DNA of 64,000 bases from Mucilaginibacter sp. KACC 22773 (GCF_028736215.1 NZ_CP117883.1:4092001-4156000); one strand, 5' to 3'. Shown: positions 28,002-37,430, counted from the first letter of the stretch. The notes: generated by a model from the letters alone, not told the origin. Numbers and translations: made by a program.

Positions 28002-30131
28002 ATGAAGAAATTTTTGTTAGCCACATATTTACTATTCCAAAACGCTATAGTTTTTGCACATAATGCAGATACGCTTGTAATTAATAACAACCAATCAAAG
28101 CTGCTAACCAGTAGTTATTTTTACGAACTGGAAGATCCATCCGGAAGCCTGGCTGCAAACCAGGTGATAAAAAGCACAGCTTTTAAAACGAGCCTTAACT
28201 CCCTGCCTATGTCGACTTTTTTTAATTCGACTGTTTGGTTAAAGGCTACTATCAAAAACAGCGACGATGAGCCCAATATATTGGTAAACACCGGCGCGGG
28301 AATTATTGACGCTTTTGATTTGTACTATGTAAATGAAGCAAATAAAATCTGCCATCTAACGGCCAGCGATGAGCCCAGTCAGTCGAAATTGCAAAGCCCA
28401 AATAGCATTAGTTTACCGCTACCACCTGGTTCATCAAAAACAATATATCTGCGCGTTAAAAGTAGCCTATGGTCGGTTATCCCTATAAAAGTTTATAGCC
28501 AATGGTCGTTTTTCAGGAGTCAAAACATCGAAAACGTGGTTACTGCCGCATTTGTGGGGGCTATTATTATTAGCGTATTGTACAATTTAATGCTTTTTTT
28601 TATCATACGTGACCTTAGTTATCTCTACTACGTTTTTTTTATTATTTTCATGGGGTTAAACCTAACCTTCAGGCGGGGATATGGGAATCACCTCGCGGAC
28701 GATAAAATTACCTTTAACAATTACATCATCCCTTTGGCCAGGGTGTGTTTTGGCGTATTTACTTTACTATTTGCCGGCGAGTTTTTACAGTTAAAAGGAA
28801 ACCTAAGGGCGGGCTACAATATTAATTTGCTGTTATTTGCAATATACATCGTTACCACCATCGTAATTTTTGGCAAATTCACCGCGCTCTCTTACGGCAT
28901 CATTAATATCACGATGATTTTCATCGCCATTTACCTACTTTTCATAGTTACCTATTTGTATGTAAAGGGCTTTAAACCTGCCAAATTGTTTATGCTGGGC
29001 TGGGGAGCTCTTTTTGTTGGCATATTAATATCAGCAGCGCAGACTAAAGATATTATCCCGTACAATATTTTTACAGCCAACCTTACATCCTTAAGTTTAG
29101 TAATTGGCATAGTTTTGTTTTCGGGCGCATTGGCAGATAAGATTAACCTTTACCGGAACCAAAAAATAGACGCACAAAACTTCGCCATTTCTGTTGCCAG
29201 GGAAAATCAACGATTAATTATGCAGCAAAATAAATCGCTCGAAAATAAAGTAAAAGAGCGCACAAGTGAACTGATAAATGCCAATAAAGACCTTTCGAAA
29301 ATTATTGATAACCTTAAGAGCACGCAGCACCAGTTGGTTGATACCGAAAAAATGGCATCTCTTGGCCGCCTTACCGCAGGTGTTGCGCACGAAATTAATA
29401 ACCCCATCAACTTTGTGAGTTCAAACATCAGTCCTTTGCGTCTTGATTTAGATGAATTATTTACTTTGCTTAATAAATATGACGATGTATTAAACACCCC
29501 AGATAGCGCAGAATATATCGGCGCAGCGCAGGCCTACCGGCAAACCATCAACCCAGATTTTATAAGGGACGAGATACATATACTGTTAAATGGCATTGAA
29601 GAGGGCGCCAAACGTACCACCGAAATTGTTAAAAGCCTTTTTACCTTTAGCAGCACCGATGAATTGATTTTAAAGAAACTTGATATCAATAAAGCCATAC
29701 GGGCCAATCTGCTTATTTTAAAAAGCACTATCCCCTATTATATCGAGGTTAAAACCGTTTTAAACAATATTAAACCTATAAACTGTTATCCGGGGAAAAT
29801 TAATCAGGTATTAATCAACCTGATTGGAAACAGCATACATGCTATTAAAGCAAAAGAACAGCACGAGGGCAATAGCCTGGTGATAACAACCAGTGAACTG
29901 CCCAGTCATATTTCCATCGAAATTGCCGATACTGGCATAGGGATGGACGACGAGACTAAAAACCGGATTTTCGAGCCTTTTTTTACTACTAAAGATGTAG
30001 GCGAAGGCACCGGCCTGGGCTTGTCAATTGTATTTGGCATCATCGAAAAGCACCGGGGCAGCATTAATGTGGTATCTGCCCGTGGCAAGGGCACAACATT
30101 TACCGTATTATTGCCTAAAAACCTGGTTTGA
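28002..30131 (+). CDS. 7TMR-DISM sensor histidine kinase
   Basis: 709 aa. A signal peptide is followed by a periplasmic 7TMR-DISM type 2 domain (about 25-165, with FNSTVWLKATIKN and YLRVKSSLWSVIPI). Seven membrane helices occupy about 180-385, then a coiled coil and the HisKA dimerisation segment with His463 in GRLTAGVAHEINNPINFV. The C-terminal ATPase has an N box (NQVLINLIGNSIHAI), ADTGIGMD, the F box and GTGLGLSI. It probably senses a periplasmic carbohydrate or similar ligand and phosphorylates the divergent receiver. Its 3' end lies 13 bp from the convergent Nudix gene. Confidence 0.92.
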   Translation: MKKFLLATYLLFQNAIVFAHNADTLVINNNQSKLLTSSYFYELEDPSGSLAANQVIKSTAFKTSLNSLPMSTFFNSTVWLKATIKNSDDEPNILVNTGAGIIDAFDLYYVNEANKICHLTASDEPSQSKLQSPNSISLPLPPGSSKTIYLRVKSSLWSVIPIKVYSQWSFFRSQNIENVVTAAFVGAIIISVLYNLMLFFIIRDLSYLYYVFFIIFMGLNLTFRRGYGNHLADDKITFNNYIIPLARVCFGVFTLLFAGEFLQLKGNLRAGYNINLLLFAIYIVTTIVIFGKFTALSYGIINITMIFIAIYLLFIVTYLYVKGFKPAKLFMLGWGALFVGILISAAQTKDIIPYNIFTANLTSLSLVIGIVLFSGALADKINLYRNQKIDAQNFAISVARENQRLIMQQNKSLENKVKERTSELINANKDLSKIIDNLKSTQHQLVDTEKMASLGRLTAGVAHEINNPINFVSSNISPLRLDLDELFTLLNKYDDVLNTPDSAEYIGAAQAYRQTINPDFIRDEIHILLNGIEEGAKRTTEIVKSLFTFSSTDELILKKLDINKAIRANLLILKSTIPYYIEVKTVLNNIKPINCYPGKINQVLINLIGNSIHAIKAKEQHEGNSLVITTSELPSHISIEIADTGIGMDDETKNRIFEPFFTTKDVGEGTGLGLSIVFGIIEKHRGSINVVSARGKGTTFTVLLPKNLV

Positions 30132-30144
30132 TGTTCAATATGTC

Positions 30145-30849
30145 TTAAAAAAACTTCTCGGGGTTTGGTACAAGATTTAAAAACGACTCGAAGTTTTGTT
30201 CGTAGTGCGATTGGTCGAGCTTATAATAAAATGCTCCTTTTTTTGAGGACAACTTATCCTTTTCGGGTTGCTTAACCAACAAACCGGTTGATAACAGTTT
30301 ACGGCTAAAATTCCTGTCGTCGAATTTGGTTTGATAAACCCCCTCGTATAGCGCCTGCAATTGCGGGATGGTAAATTTTTCGGGCAAAAGCTGGAACAGG
30401 ATCGGGTGCAGCGCAGCTTTATAGCGCAACTGTCTCAGTGCCAACCTAACCATTTGGGCATGGTCAAATATGAGGTCGGGCATTTCATCCAGTAAAAACC
30501 ATTCAGGATGATATTCATCACTCAGTTGTTTTTCATATTGATGAATATCTATCAATGCAAAATAAGCTATCGAAAGCGTGCGTTCAACCGGGTCACGGTC
30601 AGGACTGCCAAATACGCGAAACTGTTCCATATACACATTTTTAAGCCCGGTACGCAACTCCAAAACGCGGTTAGCAGCATCATCCGGCGATTCCGAAGGT
30701 TGAATAAAGCCGCCCATCAGGCTCCATTTATGTTTTTCGGGCTCAAGGCCACGCTGAACCAGCAATAATTTGATATTCCAGCCATCAAATCCAAAAATGA
30801 TACAATCGGTAGCCACTAAGATGCGCTTCTGGCCGCTATACTTCTGCAT
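30145..30849 (-). CDS. Nudix-domain transcriptional regulator (NrtR/AraR-like)
   Basis: 234 aa. A Nudix fold (about 8-140) is followed by a C-terminal winged helix (about 150-225, PQLQALYEGVYQTKFDDRNFSRKLLSTGLL). The Nudix box spans residues 47-69 but is degenerate: Arg61 is kept, the next catalytic Glu is Val62, and the later Glu pair is Leu65-Arg66. Hydrolysis is therefore unlikely and ligand sensing likely, as in regulators of NAD or sugar genes. A GH97 glycosidase starts 709 bp upstream on the other strand, making carbohydrate control plausible but unproven. Confidence 0.85.
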   Translation of the reverse strand: MQKYSGQKRILVATDCIIFGFDGWNIKLLLVQRGLEPEKHKWSLMGGFIQPSESPDDAANRVLELRTGLKNVYMEQFRVFGSPDRDPVERTLSIAYFALIDIHQYEKQLSDEYHPEWFLLDEMPDLIFDHAQMVRLALRQLRYKAALHPILFQLLPEKFTIPQLQALYEGVYQTKFDDRNFSRKLLSTGLLVKQPEKDKLSSKKGAFYYKLDQSHYEQNFESFLNLVPNPEKFF

Positions 30850-30879
30850 AATTTAGTTAGAGTTTATATGCAAGTGTAA

Positions 30880-30899
30880 AAATAATTATGCAATTATTT
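30880..30899. promoter_or_regulatory. AT-rich palindrome upstream of the Nudix regulator
   Basis: AAATAATT (30880-30887) and AATTATTT (30892-30899) form a perfect 8-bp inverted repeat around ATGC, 30 bp upstream of the start at 30849. It could be an autoregulatory operator, but AT-rich palindromes arise easily by chance. Confidence 0.25.
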
Positions 30900-31557
30900 A
30901 GTGTTAATCCGACAACTATTTTATAAGCCGGTATTATCGGATGTATCTTCTGCATTATTAGGTTTATCCGCTCGTCTGACTTTTAAAGCCAGCACCCATG
31001 ATACCTTTCGGGCACCTTTGCCCCCACTTTAGTAATGCCAGTGCAACACCTTTGCCGCACCTTCACCACCTTTAATTTTACAACAACCCAAAGGATAAAT
31101 TATCTGATTGCCATTTTTGTTAAAACGTACATATTTATTGTCGGCCTATACATTTCGATATTGAATTGTATCTTGAAAGTTTTGCAGAACCTTGTTATTA
31201 AAATCAATGGGGGAAATCATCTTGCCGGACTTAGAGTGTTATTTAAAACACAAATTATCAGCAAATTAGTATTCAGAAGCTACATCTACTACCAGTGGTA
31301 CCGGCTTCAAAAAATCACCCATAAGCCCGGCTATCCCGGTTTTATGAGTGATTAATCCACATTGCGCGGCCATTGGCCTGGTTTTATTTTAACTACTTAA
31401 CATTAACTTTGGCTATTGATAAAAAGTGGCCGGTAATGTTTCGTTATCATTGCCTGTACTAAATTATCAGCGCACCATTTGCACAGCCAATGCTTGCGGC
31501 AATTTGCCAACAATACCATCATTCACCAATAAACCCAATTACAGCGTTATCCGTTTT
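30900..31557. other. Intergenic region between Nudix regulator and GH97 gene
   Basis: About 660 bp. One plus-strand ORF (31035-31355) is open, but its translation is unlike a folded protein and I reject it. In-frame codons upstream of the GH97 signal peptide (31426-31557) are also non-protein-like. The region should hold promoters for both divergent genes. Confidence 0.5.
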
Positions 31558-33513
31558 ATGAAAAAATATCTATGTTGCCTTATCTTGTTATCTGTCGCCA
31601 CGGGCAGGCTGTTTGCCCAGGACAAACCTATTGATCTGGCCTCGCCAAATGGCGAGCTTAAGGTAACTATAACTACCGGCGATAAAATATATTACTCCGT
31701 ATATGGCAACGGTAAAGAACTGCTAACGAGAAGCCACCTGGCGCTTAATCTTAATGATGTTAGCTTAGGCGAAAACCCCAAACTTCTGAACTCAAAGCGT
31801 ATACATGGCGAAGAAACCATCAAACCATATGTTTCCCTGAAATTCTCGACCGTTAAAAGCATTTATAATGCCGTGCTATTAAACTTTAAAGGGAACTACT
31901 CGGTAGAATTCCGTGCTTTTGATGATGGGATAGCATACCGTTTTATAGCCCAAAAAAAGGGAGATGTAACGGTAATGAGCGAGGATTTTGGTATAAACTT
32001 TCCTGAAGATTACGCGTTAACCCTGCAGCAGCCAGGTGGCTTTAAAACCTCATACGAAGATGCTTATACACACGTTTCGTCGGCTTCATGGAAACCGGCC
32101 GACAAAATGTCGACCCTGCCGGTGTTGATAGATACCAAACAAAACTATAAAATACTGATCAGCGAAGCCGACCTTTCCGATTATCCGGGCATGTTTTTAA
32201 CAGGCACAGGCAGCAACGGCGCCGAAGCTACGTTTCCAAAAGTTCCGCTGGAATTTGGCCCCGACGGCGACCGGAGCCAGAAGATCTTAAAATCGGCAGA
32301 TTATATTGCCAAAACATCCGGCACCCGTAATTTTCCGTGGCGGTATTTTGTAATAGCTAAAACCGATAAGCAACTGTTAGAAAACACCATGACGTTGAGG
32401 TTATCGTCAAAAAGCGTTATTGGCGACGCCACGTGGATTAAACCCGGCCAGGCCAGCTGGGAATGGTGGAACGATGCTACCCCTTATGGGCCCGATGTAA
32501 ACTTTGTGTCGGGGTATAACCTGGATACCTACAAATACTATATCGACTTTGCCTCCAAATACGGCGTTAAATATATTGTGATGGACGAGGGATGGGCCAA
32601 AAGCACAACCGACCCGTACACGCCCAATCCGAAGGTAGACCTGAAAGAGCTGATCCGTTATGGCAAGGAAAAAAATGTGGGCGTCATTTTATGGCTAACA
32701 TGGCTTACCGTACATAATAATATGAATTTGTTTAAAACCTTCCACGAATGGGGCGTTAAAGGCGTTAAAATTGACTTTATGGACCGCAGCGACCAATGGA
32801 TGGTAAAATACTATGAAGATGTGGTTAAAGAAGCGGCCATGAACAAGGTTTTTGTTGATTTTCATGGTGCCTTTAAACCTGCAGGGCTCGAATATAAATA
32901 TCCGAACCTCATATCGTACGAGGGAGTTCGCGGCCTTGAACAAATGGGGGGGTGCTCGCCCGATAACAGCACTTATCTGCCATTTATACGTAACGCCGTA
33001 GGCCCGATGGATTTTACACCGGGGGCCATGATAAACATGCAGCCCAACGTTTACAGCGCGCAACGGCCCAATGCAGCTGCCATAGGCACCAGGGTTAACC
33101 AGTTGGCCATGTACGTGGTGTTTGAAAGCGGTGTACAAATGCTGTGCGATAACCCATCGCTTTACTACCGCAACGCCGATTGTACCGAATTTATAACCAG
33201 CGTGCCCACCACCTGGGACGAAACCCGGGCGCTAATTGCAGATGCCGGCCAGGTTGCAGTTGTAGCCAAACGCAAAAGCGAAAAATGGTTTATCGGTGGC
33301 ATAACCAATGGCAAAGAAAAAGCCAGGGAGTTGGAAATCAATTTCGACTTTTTGGATAAAGACAAAACCTACACCATAACATGGTTTGAAGATGGCATAA
33401 ACGCAGGCAACCAGGCTATGGATTACCGCCGTAAAACCAAACAGGTAAAAGCCGGCGATAAAATGACCATCACTATGGTACGTAATGGCGGTTTCGCGGC
33501 TGAGTTAAAATAA
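31558..33513 (+). CDS. Glycoside hydrolase family 97 (alpha-glucosidase or alpha-galactosidase)
   Basis: 651 aa. I chose ATG 31558 because it begins a good signal peptide (MKKYLCCLILLSVATGRLFAQ); the frame is open back to 31426 without sense. An N-terminal beta-sandwich (PIDLASPNGELKVTITTGDKI) is followed by a TIM barrel with KYIVMDEGWAKS, GVKGVKIDFMDRSDQWMVKYY and VFVDFHGAFKPAGLEYKYPN, then a small C-terminal beta domain. Family 97 has inverting (SusB-like) and retaining members. The Asp after KI in KIDFMDR suggests the retaining alpha-galactosidase type, but alignment would be needed. Confidence 0.9.
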   Translation: MKKYLCCLILLSVATGRLFAQDKPIDLASPNGELKVTITTGDKIYYSVYGNGKELLTRSHLALNLNDVSLGENPKLLNSKRIHGEETIKPYVSLKFSTVKSIYNAVLLNFKGNYSVEFRAFDDGIAYRFIAQKKGDVTVMSEDFGINFPEDYALTLQQPGGFKTSYEDAYTHVSSASWKPADKMSTLPVLIDTKQNYKILISEADLSDYPGMFLTGTGSNGAEATFPKVPLEFGPDGDRSQKILKSADYIAKTSGTRNFPWRYFVIAKTDKQLLENTMTLRLSSKSVIGDATWIKPGQASWEWWNDATPYGPDVNFVSGYNLDTYKYYIDFASKYGVKYIVMDEGWAKSTTDPYTPNPKVDLKELIRYGKEKNVGVILWLTWLTVHNNMNLFKTFHEWGVKGVKIDFMDRSDQWMVKYYEDVVKEAAMNKVFVDFHGAFKPAGLEYKYPNLISYEGVRGLEQMGGCSPDNSTYLPFIRNAVGPMDFTPGAMINMQPNVYSAQRPNAAAIGTRVNQLAMYVVFESGVQMLCDNPSLYYRNADCTEFITSVPTTWDETRALIADAGQVAVVAKRKSEKWFIGGITNGKEKARELEINFDFLDKDKTYTITWFEDGINAGNQAMDYRRKTKQVKAGDKMTITMVRNGGFAAELK

Positions 33514-33549
33514 ATTTCTTTTTAGCAGCCCGCTGTTGAAGAATTGGAT

Positions 33550-33580
33550 AGCCCGGATGAATCATCATCCGGCTTATTTT
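33550..33580 (+). terminator. Terminator after the GH97 gene
   Basis: AGCCCGGATGA (33550-33560) pairs with TCATCCGGCT (33565-33574), with one bulged C and a short loop, followed by TATTTT. It lies 36 bp after the GH97 stop, before the convergent Clp-N/TPR gene. Confidence 0.75.
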
Positions 33581-33594
33581 GCGTTTTGCAACGT

Positions 33595-34779
33595 TTAAAT
33601 AGGATCCTCCGGGCTTAGGCTATGCAGCAATTTTTCCACTTCGTCACCGTAGTTTTCGGTGTAGCCAAATTTCAGGGCAAGTATAAAATTTTGTTTTGCT
33701 TCAGTTTTTTGTCCTTGCTCCATCAAAACAATACCTCGGTTCTTGTACGCGTACGGGTTTCCCTTATCCAGCTCAAGCGATTTATTAATCATGCCCACCC
33801 CTTGCTCCTTCTCTCCCAGCCTGAACTTCGAGAAACCCAAGTTATTCCAGACATAGGCAATTGAAGGATCTGCCTGTATAACCTGCTCAAATAAAGGCAC
33901 CGATTCAGCATAACGCTCCTGTAATTGCAGGTTAAAGCCTTTGTTATTTAAAAATGATACGTTATCCGGTTGTACCTGCAAAAGAGCGTCTAACATCTCG
34001 CCGCACTCCCCGTACCTTCCCATCATACCATACAGAAGTGACAATGAAAGGCGTAAATCAATGTCGTCGGGCTTAAGCTCTGCCAATTCAGTCATTAGCG
34101 ACAATGCTAAATCGAAATCACGCAGCTTTTGGCTGGCGAAAGCCATTAACACCTTGAAGTGCATATAATTGGGCAAAAGACTTAAACCTATCCGGCATAT
34201 TTTTAAAACATCATCGAATTGTCCATAAAAATAAAAGTTAAGGGCATTTCGATACAAAGCGTCAACCCGCTTCTTTTTCGATGCTTTTGACAAAAAAAAG
34301 AGTTCTGCTTTGCTATATGGTTTTTCCCGAATAGCCTCTACGGGAGATGGAAACTGTTTTACCGGATTTTTAAATTCAGCACCCGTAATATCTTCAATTA
34401 ATATCCCCGCCTGGCAAAAAGCTTTGCTTACCTCATTATCGTAACTTAAAATAGCCAGCAACAAGTGTATGGTATTGGTTGGGGCAAAATCATCAATGCC
34501 CGATATTTGGTAAGCATGATTTATAACAAACTCGGCCTCTACAGTTAACGGCATCAAATCCCGCTGTTTTTGCTTACCTGTTGCAGGATACAACGCTTTT
34601 ATTTTTGCTTCCCAGTAATCCGAATCAAAATGGTCAAAATATTTTGTAGCCTTACATTTATTTTGCAACATAGCCACAAAAAAGTGATCGTAATTGATAA
34701 AGCCATGCTGCCAGGCTATAGCCAATTTGCGCGATTCGGCCGTAACTACCTCAAAGTCACTTTTAATTTTATCTGCCAT
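33595..34779 (-). CDS. Clp N-terminal-like domain fused to TPR repeats
   Basis: 394 aa, no signal peptide. Residues about 1-135 resemble the Clp repeat (ClpA/ClpB N) domain: two similar helical halves with AWQHGFINYDHFFVAMLQ and TNTIHLLLAILSYDNEVSKAF. About 30 linker residues follow, then five or so TPR units to the C-terminus (including VWNNLGFSKFRLGEKEQGVGMINKSLELDKGNPYAYKNRG). There is no AAA+ ATPase, so it is not a chaperone by itself. A cytosolic substrate- or partner-binding scaffold is likely; the exact role is unknown. Confidence 0.75.
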   Translation of the reverse strand: MADKIKSDFEVVTAESRKLAIAWQHGFINYDHFFVAMLQNKCKATKYFDHFDSDYWEAKIKALYPATGKQKQRDLMPLTVEAEFVINHAYQISGIDDFAPTNTIHLLLAILSYDNEVSKAFCQAGILIEDITGAEFKNPVKQFPSPVEAIREKPYSKAELFFLSKASKKKRVDALYRNALNFYFYGQFDDVLKICRIGLSLLPNYMHFKVLMAFASQKLRDFDLALSLMTELAELKPDDIDLRLSLSLLYGMMGRYGECGEMLDALLQVQPDNVSFLNNKGFNLQLQERYAESVPLFEQVIQADPSIAYVWNNLGFSKFRLGEKEQGVGMINKSLELDKGNPYAYKNRGIVLMEQGQKTEAKQNFILALKFGYTENYGDEVEKLLHSLSPEDPI

Positions 34780-34845
34780 TGTATTCCAAAAATCATTTGC
34801 ATAAATATAACAACCTTAGGTATAACGCAGCATTCAAAAAGCCTT

Positions 34846-34933
34846 ATGCATACCCCGAGTTACGCTAAAGCTGCCGCGAGTTTAGCGCAGCGTAACTCGG
34901 GGTATGCATAATTTAAGCTTCCAGCTTAAATTA
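34846..34933. repeat. Left REP palindrome pair
   Basis: The outer hairpin has 21-bp perfect arms at 34846-34866 and 34889-34909 (arm core GCATACCCCGAGTTACGCT) around a 22-nt loop. The inner hairpin has 11-bp arms at 34909-34919 and 34923-34933 with loop TCC. Both lie directly after the transposase stop. Confidence 0.85.
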
Positions 34934-34938
34934 TGAAA

Positions 34939-35484
34939 CTAAACCAATATAATATCAATTAAGCCTTTACCTCCGGCATAGTCTCTTGCACTACTGTATA
35001 GAAAATGGTGTGGTTCATCAACCCAGCCAGCTGTTACCGGGTTATTGTGAATATAATCAAGTTTCTGATCAAGTACCTTGTTTGTATATATTTCTATCGG
35101 GTGATTGCCTTGTTGCCAAAATTGGTAATTTTCGTTATTGGGGTTACTCTTGCCCTCACGCTCAAAAAAACACAACATCCATTCACACCTGCTTTCCTGC
35201 ACATTTTCGATAATAGCTTTGGTTATCGCTTTTGAAGTGTGCCTTTTAACATCCCGTAAAATATCCTGCATGGGCTTATCATTTGTACTGATAATTAAAT
35301 GCACATGGTTACTCATAATAGCCCAGCCATGTAATTGAAGTCCCTTATGTTTTATGCAATATTTAAGGCTTTCTACAATGATATCCTTATACGCTCTCCT
35401 GGTCAATACATCTATCCATCTTACAACCGTAAAAGTTACAAAGTATAAACATTCCTGGTTACGAAATTTATAATTGCTGCTCAT
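34939..35484 (-). CDS. REP-associated tyrosine transposase (IS200-like, Y1 HUH)
   Basis: 181 aa. It is a single-strand DNA nuclease of the Y1 transposase family that acts on REP hairpins. The histidine-hydrophobic-histidine motif is in MSNHVHLII near residue 57. The catalytic Tyr is probably in QKLDYIHNNP near 148, and YSSARDYAGG near the C-terminus is also typical of RAYTs. Length and motifs look intact, so it may be active. The gene lies between inverted REP palindromes that are its likely substrates. Confidence 0.9.
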   Translation of the reverse strand: MSSNYKFRNQECLYFVTFTVVRWIDVLTRRAYKDIIVESLKYCIKHKGLQLHGWAIMSNHVHLIISTNDKPMQDILRDVKRHTSKAITKAIIENVQESRCEWMLCFFEREGKSNPNNENYQFWQQGNHPIEIYTNKVLDQKLDYIHNNPVTAGWVDEPHHFLYSSARDYAGGKGLIDIILV

Positions 35485-35504
35485 GAGGTTAAATTAACAA
35501 ATTA

Positions 35505-35575
35505 AATTTAAGCTGGAAGCTTAAATTATGCATACCACGAGTTACGCTTACGCTTAACTCGCGGCAGCTGCGCAC
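35505..35575. repeat. Right REP palindrome
   Basis: A hairpin with 10-bp arms (35505-35514 and 35518-35527, loop GGA) is followed by ATGCATACCACGAGTTACGC and a stretch matching the inverse of the left REP interior (TTAACTCGCGGCAGCT). It is a diverged, end-truncated inverted copy of the left REP. Confidence 0.75.
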
Positions 35576-35590
35576 AACGTGTCCAACAAG

Positions 35591-35639
35591 CTCCTGTCTT
35601 TTTCTTGACTCTTATTTCTTGATTCTCCTCTCCTAACTC
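35591..35639. repeat. Single heptamer array upstream of the RAYT element
   Basis: Seven successive heptamers, mostly ending in TC: CTCCTGT, CTTTTTC, TTGACTC, TTATTTC, TTGATTC, TCCTCTC, CTAACTC. It overlaps the 3' end of the ABC transporter gene at 35633. No inverted partner was found nearby. Confidence 0.5.
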
Positions 35640-37393
35640 ACCCTCTTCCCGTGCAGCAGCATATCAATCGCCTCATTTAAGCCACCTGCGCGAATCACCT
35701 CACCGGAATTTACAAAGAAAATCTCGTCGGCATTTTCAATGGTGTTCAGGCGGTGGGCTATAATTACCCGGGTGGTAGTTTCGGGCAGTTTGTTCAGGAT
35801 ATCACTCAGCAGTTTTTCGGTAATGGTATCAATGTTGGCGGTGGCTTCATCCAAAATCAATAACTGCGGGTTACGCAGCACGGCCCGCATAAATGCTATC
35901 AGTTGTTTTTGGCCAAGGCTAATACTATCTCCGCTTGAAAGTACCGGAGTTTCCAGTCCGTTCTCAAAAATAGCCAGCAGACTGCCCAGGTTGGCATCTG
36001 TAATTACTTTTTCTAATTGCTCGTTGGTATGCTCCCTATACATATCGTTACTGTACAGGATATTGTCCTTCACTGTGCCGCTAAACAAAAAAGGCTCCTG
36101 CAAAATAAATCCTATTTTAAGGCTCCGCTCTTCGGCGGTATATGTGCGGATGTCTTTACCATCCAGCAGTACCAAACCTTTTGATGGATCATACAGGCGT
36201 GCTATTAACGATGCCGTAGTGGTTTTACCGCCACCTGTTGGGCCAACCAGGGCGTAGGTTTTGCCCTGCTCCAGCTTAAAGTTAATGTTATGCAATATCT
36301 CTTTGCTTTCGTCATAACTAAAATGCACATTCCTGAATTCAAGCAGTGTGGCATTGGGCTCGGTAATACCGGCGACTATCTGCGGCAGGTCGCTCTCTAA
36401 AGATAGTATCTGCGATATCCTGTCCCAGCCGGCCATTGCCAGCTGAAAATTAGTCCACAGGGCTGCCAGCTGCCTTAGCGGGTTGTAAAAGTTAGTGGCG
36501 TATGATAAATAACTTACCAGGATACCAATAGTGAAAAGCCCTTTACCTATAAGATAAATACCAAACGACAACACGATGAGCTGCCCCATGCTGGCAAAAA
36601 AACCGTAAACCGGTATAAAAACAGTGCTGGCCAGGCCCGCCCCAATAGCAGCATTGTAATTTGCAGTATTGGCAATGCCAAAACGCTTCCTGAAATAATC
36701 GCGGCGGTTAAAGGCAATGATCACTTTAAAGTTGTTCAGGCTTTCCTGTATCTCACCGCTCAGGCCACCGGTGCTTTTCAGGCTGGCCGCATTTTTTCGT
36801 TTAATCCATGGCGATAATATCAGTGTTAAAGCAAGAATAATTAAAGCCGGTGACAGCGCGGCAGCCCCCAGTTCGGGATTAATAACCAGTAAAAATATCC
36901 CCGCCCCTATCATGATAGAGATATTGCTGATAAACTGCATCAGCGATTGCGAAAAAAACTGGTTCAGCTTATCGGTATCATTATTTACGCGCGATATCAG
37001 GTCGCCTGCCTTATTTTGGTTAAAAAAACCTACGGGCAATTGCTGCAGCTTATTAAAGATGGAATTGCGCAGTGTAAACAGCATGCGCTGCCCTACACCG
37101 CCCATTAGCGTGGTTTGTTTGTAGCTGGTAAACAACGCAACGGCATACATACACAATAACAATATGCCATTGTGAATAACGCCCGCAAAATCTTTATGCT
37201 GGATATATTTATCAATGGTGCGGCCTATAATTAACGGGCCCAAAAGGTTGAGTGAAGAATTTATTAGTATGGCAATAAGTGCCATGATAAGTATCCGCCG
37301 CTCGTGCGATATCAGCCGGATCAGCTTGCCAAGGCCCGCCCACGTTGATGTTTTTGGGGCAGTTTTACTAAGCTGGTTAAGATCGTAATTCAT
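35633..37393 (-). CDS. ABC exporter half-transporter (catalytic-site partner)
   Basis: 586 aa. Six membrane helices occupy about 35-320 and the nucleotide-binding domain about 345-586. Walker A is GPTGGGKTTTA, Walker B LLILDEATANID with the catalytic Glu, and the switch His is in IIAHRLNTI. The ABC signature is degenerate: ISLGQKQL instead of LSGGQ. The neighbouring half-transporter has the opposite defects, so the two should form a heterodimeric exporter with one active and one impaired ATP site. The substrate (drug or lipid) is unknown. Confidence 0.92.
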   Translation of the reverse strand: MNYDLNQLSKTAPKTSTWAGLGKLIRLISHERRILIMALIAILINSSLNLLGPLIIGRTIDKYIQHKDFAGVIHNGILLLCMYAVALFTSYKQTTLMGGVGQRMLFTLRNSIFNKLQQLPVGFFNQNKAGDLISRVNNDTDKLNQFFSQSLMQFISNISIMIGAGIFLLVINPELGAAALSPALIILALTLILSPWIKRKNAASLKSTGGLSGEIQESLNNFKVIIAFNRRDYFRKRFGIANTANYNAAIGAGLASTVFIPVYGFFASMGQLIVLSFGIYLIGKGLFTIGILVSYLSYATNFYNPLRQLAALWTNFQLAMAGWDRISQILSLESDLPQIVAGITEPNATLLEFRNVHFSYDESKEILHNINFKLEQGKTYALVGPTGGGKTTTASLIARLYDPSKGLVLLDGKDIRTYTAEERSLKIGFILQEPFLFSGTVKDNILYSNDMYREHTNEQLEKVITDANLGSLLAIFENGLETPVLSSGDSISLGQKQLIAFMRAVLRNPQLLILDEATANIDTITEKLLSDILNKLPETTTRVIIAHRLNTIENADEIFFVNSGEVIRAGGLNEAIDMLLHGKRVS

Positions 37394-37430
37394 TTTGTGA
37401 TAATATTTTTTGTGATACTTCTAAATCGAT

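Larger units (their letters stand above)
34846..35575. mobile_element. RAYT gene flanked by inverted REP palindromes
   Basis: A REP-associated tyrosine transposase gene lies between two related palindromic sequences in inverted orientation (34846-34933 and 35505-35575). The right end is the reverse complement of the left over roughly 60 bp with a few differences, then lacks the outermost arm. This matches REP-RAYT organisation rather than a classic IS with target duplications; no obvious target-site duplication is visible. Confidence 0.75.

Noticed and set aside
31035..31355. 106-codon ORF upstream of GH97
   Set aside because: Its translation is unlike a folded protein, no family is recognised, and it lies in a leader region between divergent genes.
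31426..31557. N-terminal extension of the GH97 protein
   Set aside because: The signal peptide begins at ATG 31558; the preceding 44 codons would place it internally.
34846..35575. Classic IS200/IS605 insertion with TnpB
   Set aside because: No tnpB is present, and the REP-type palindromes with a RAYT-like transposase fit a domesticated REP-RAYT unit better.
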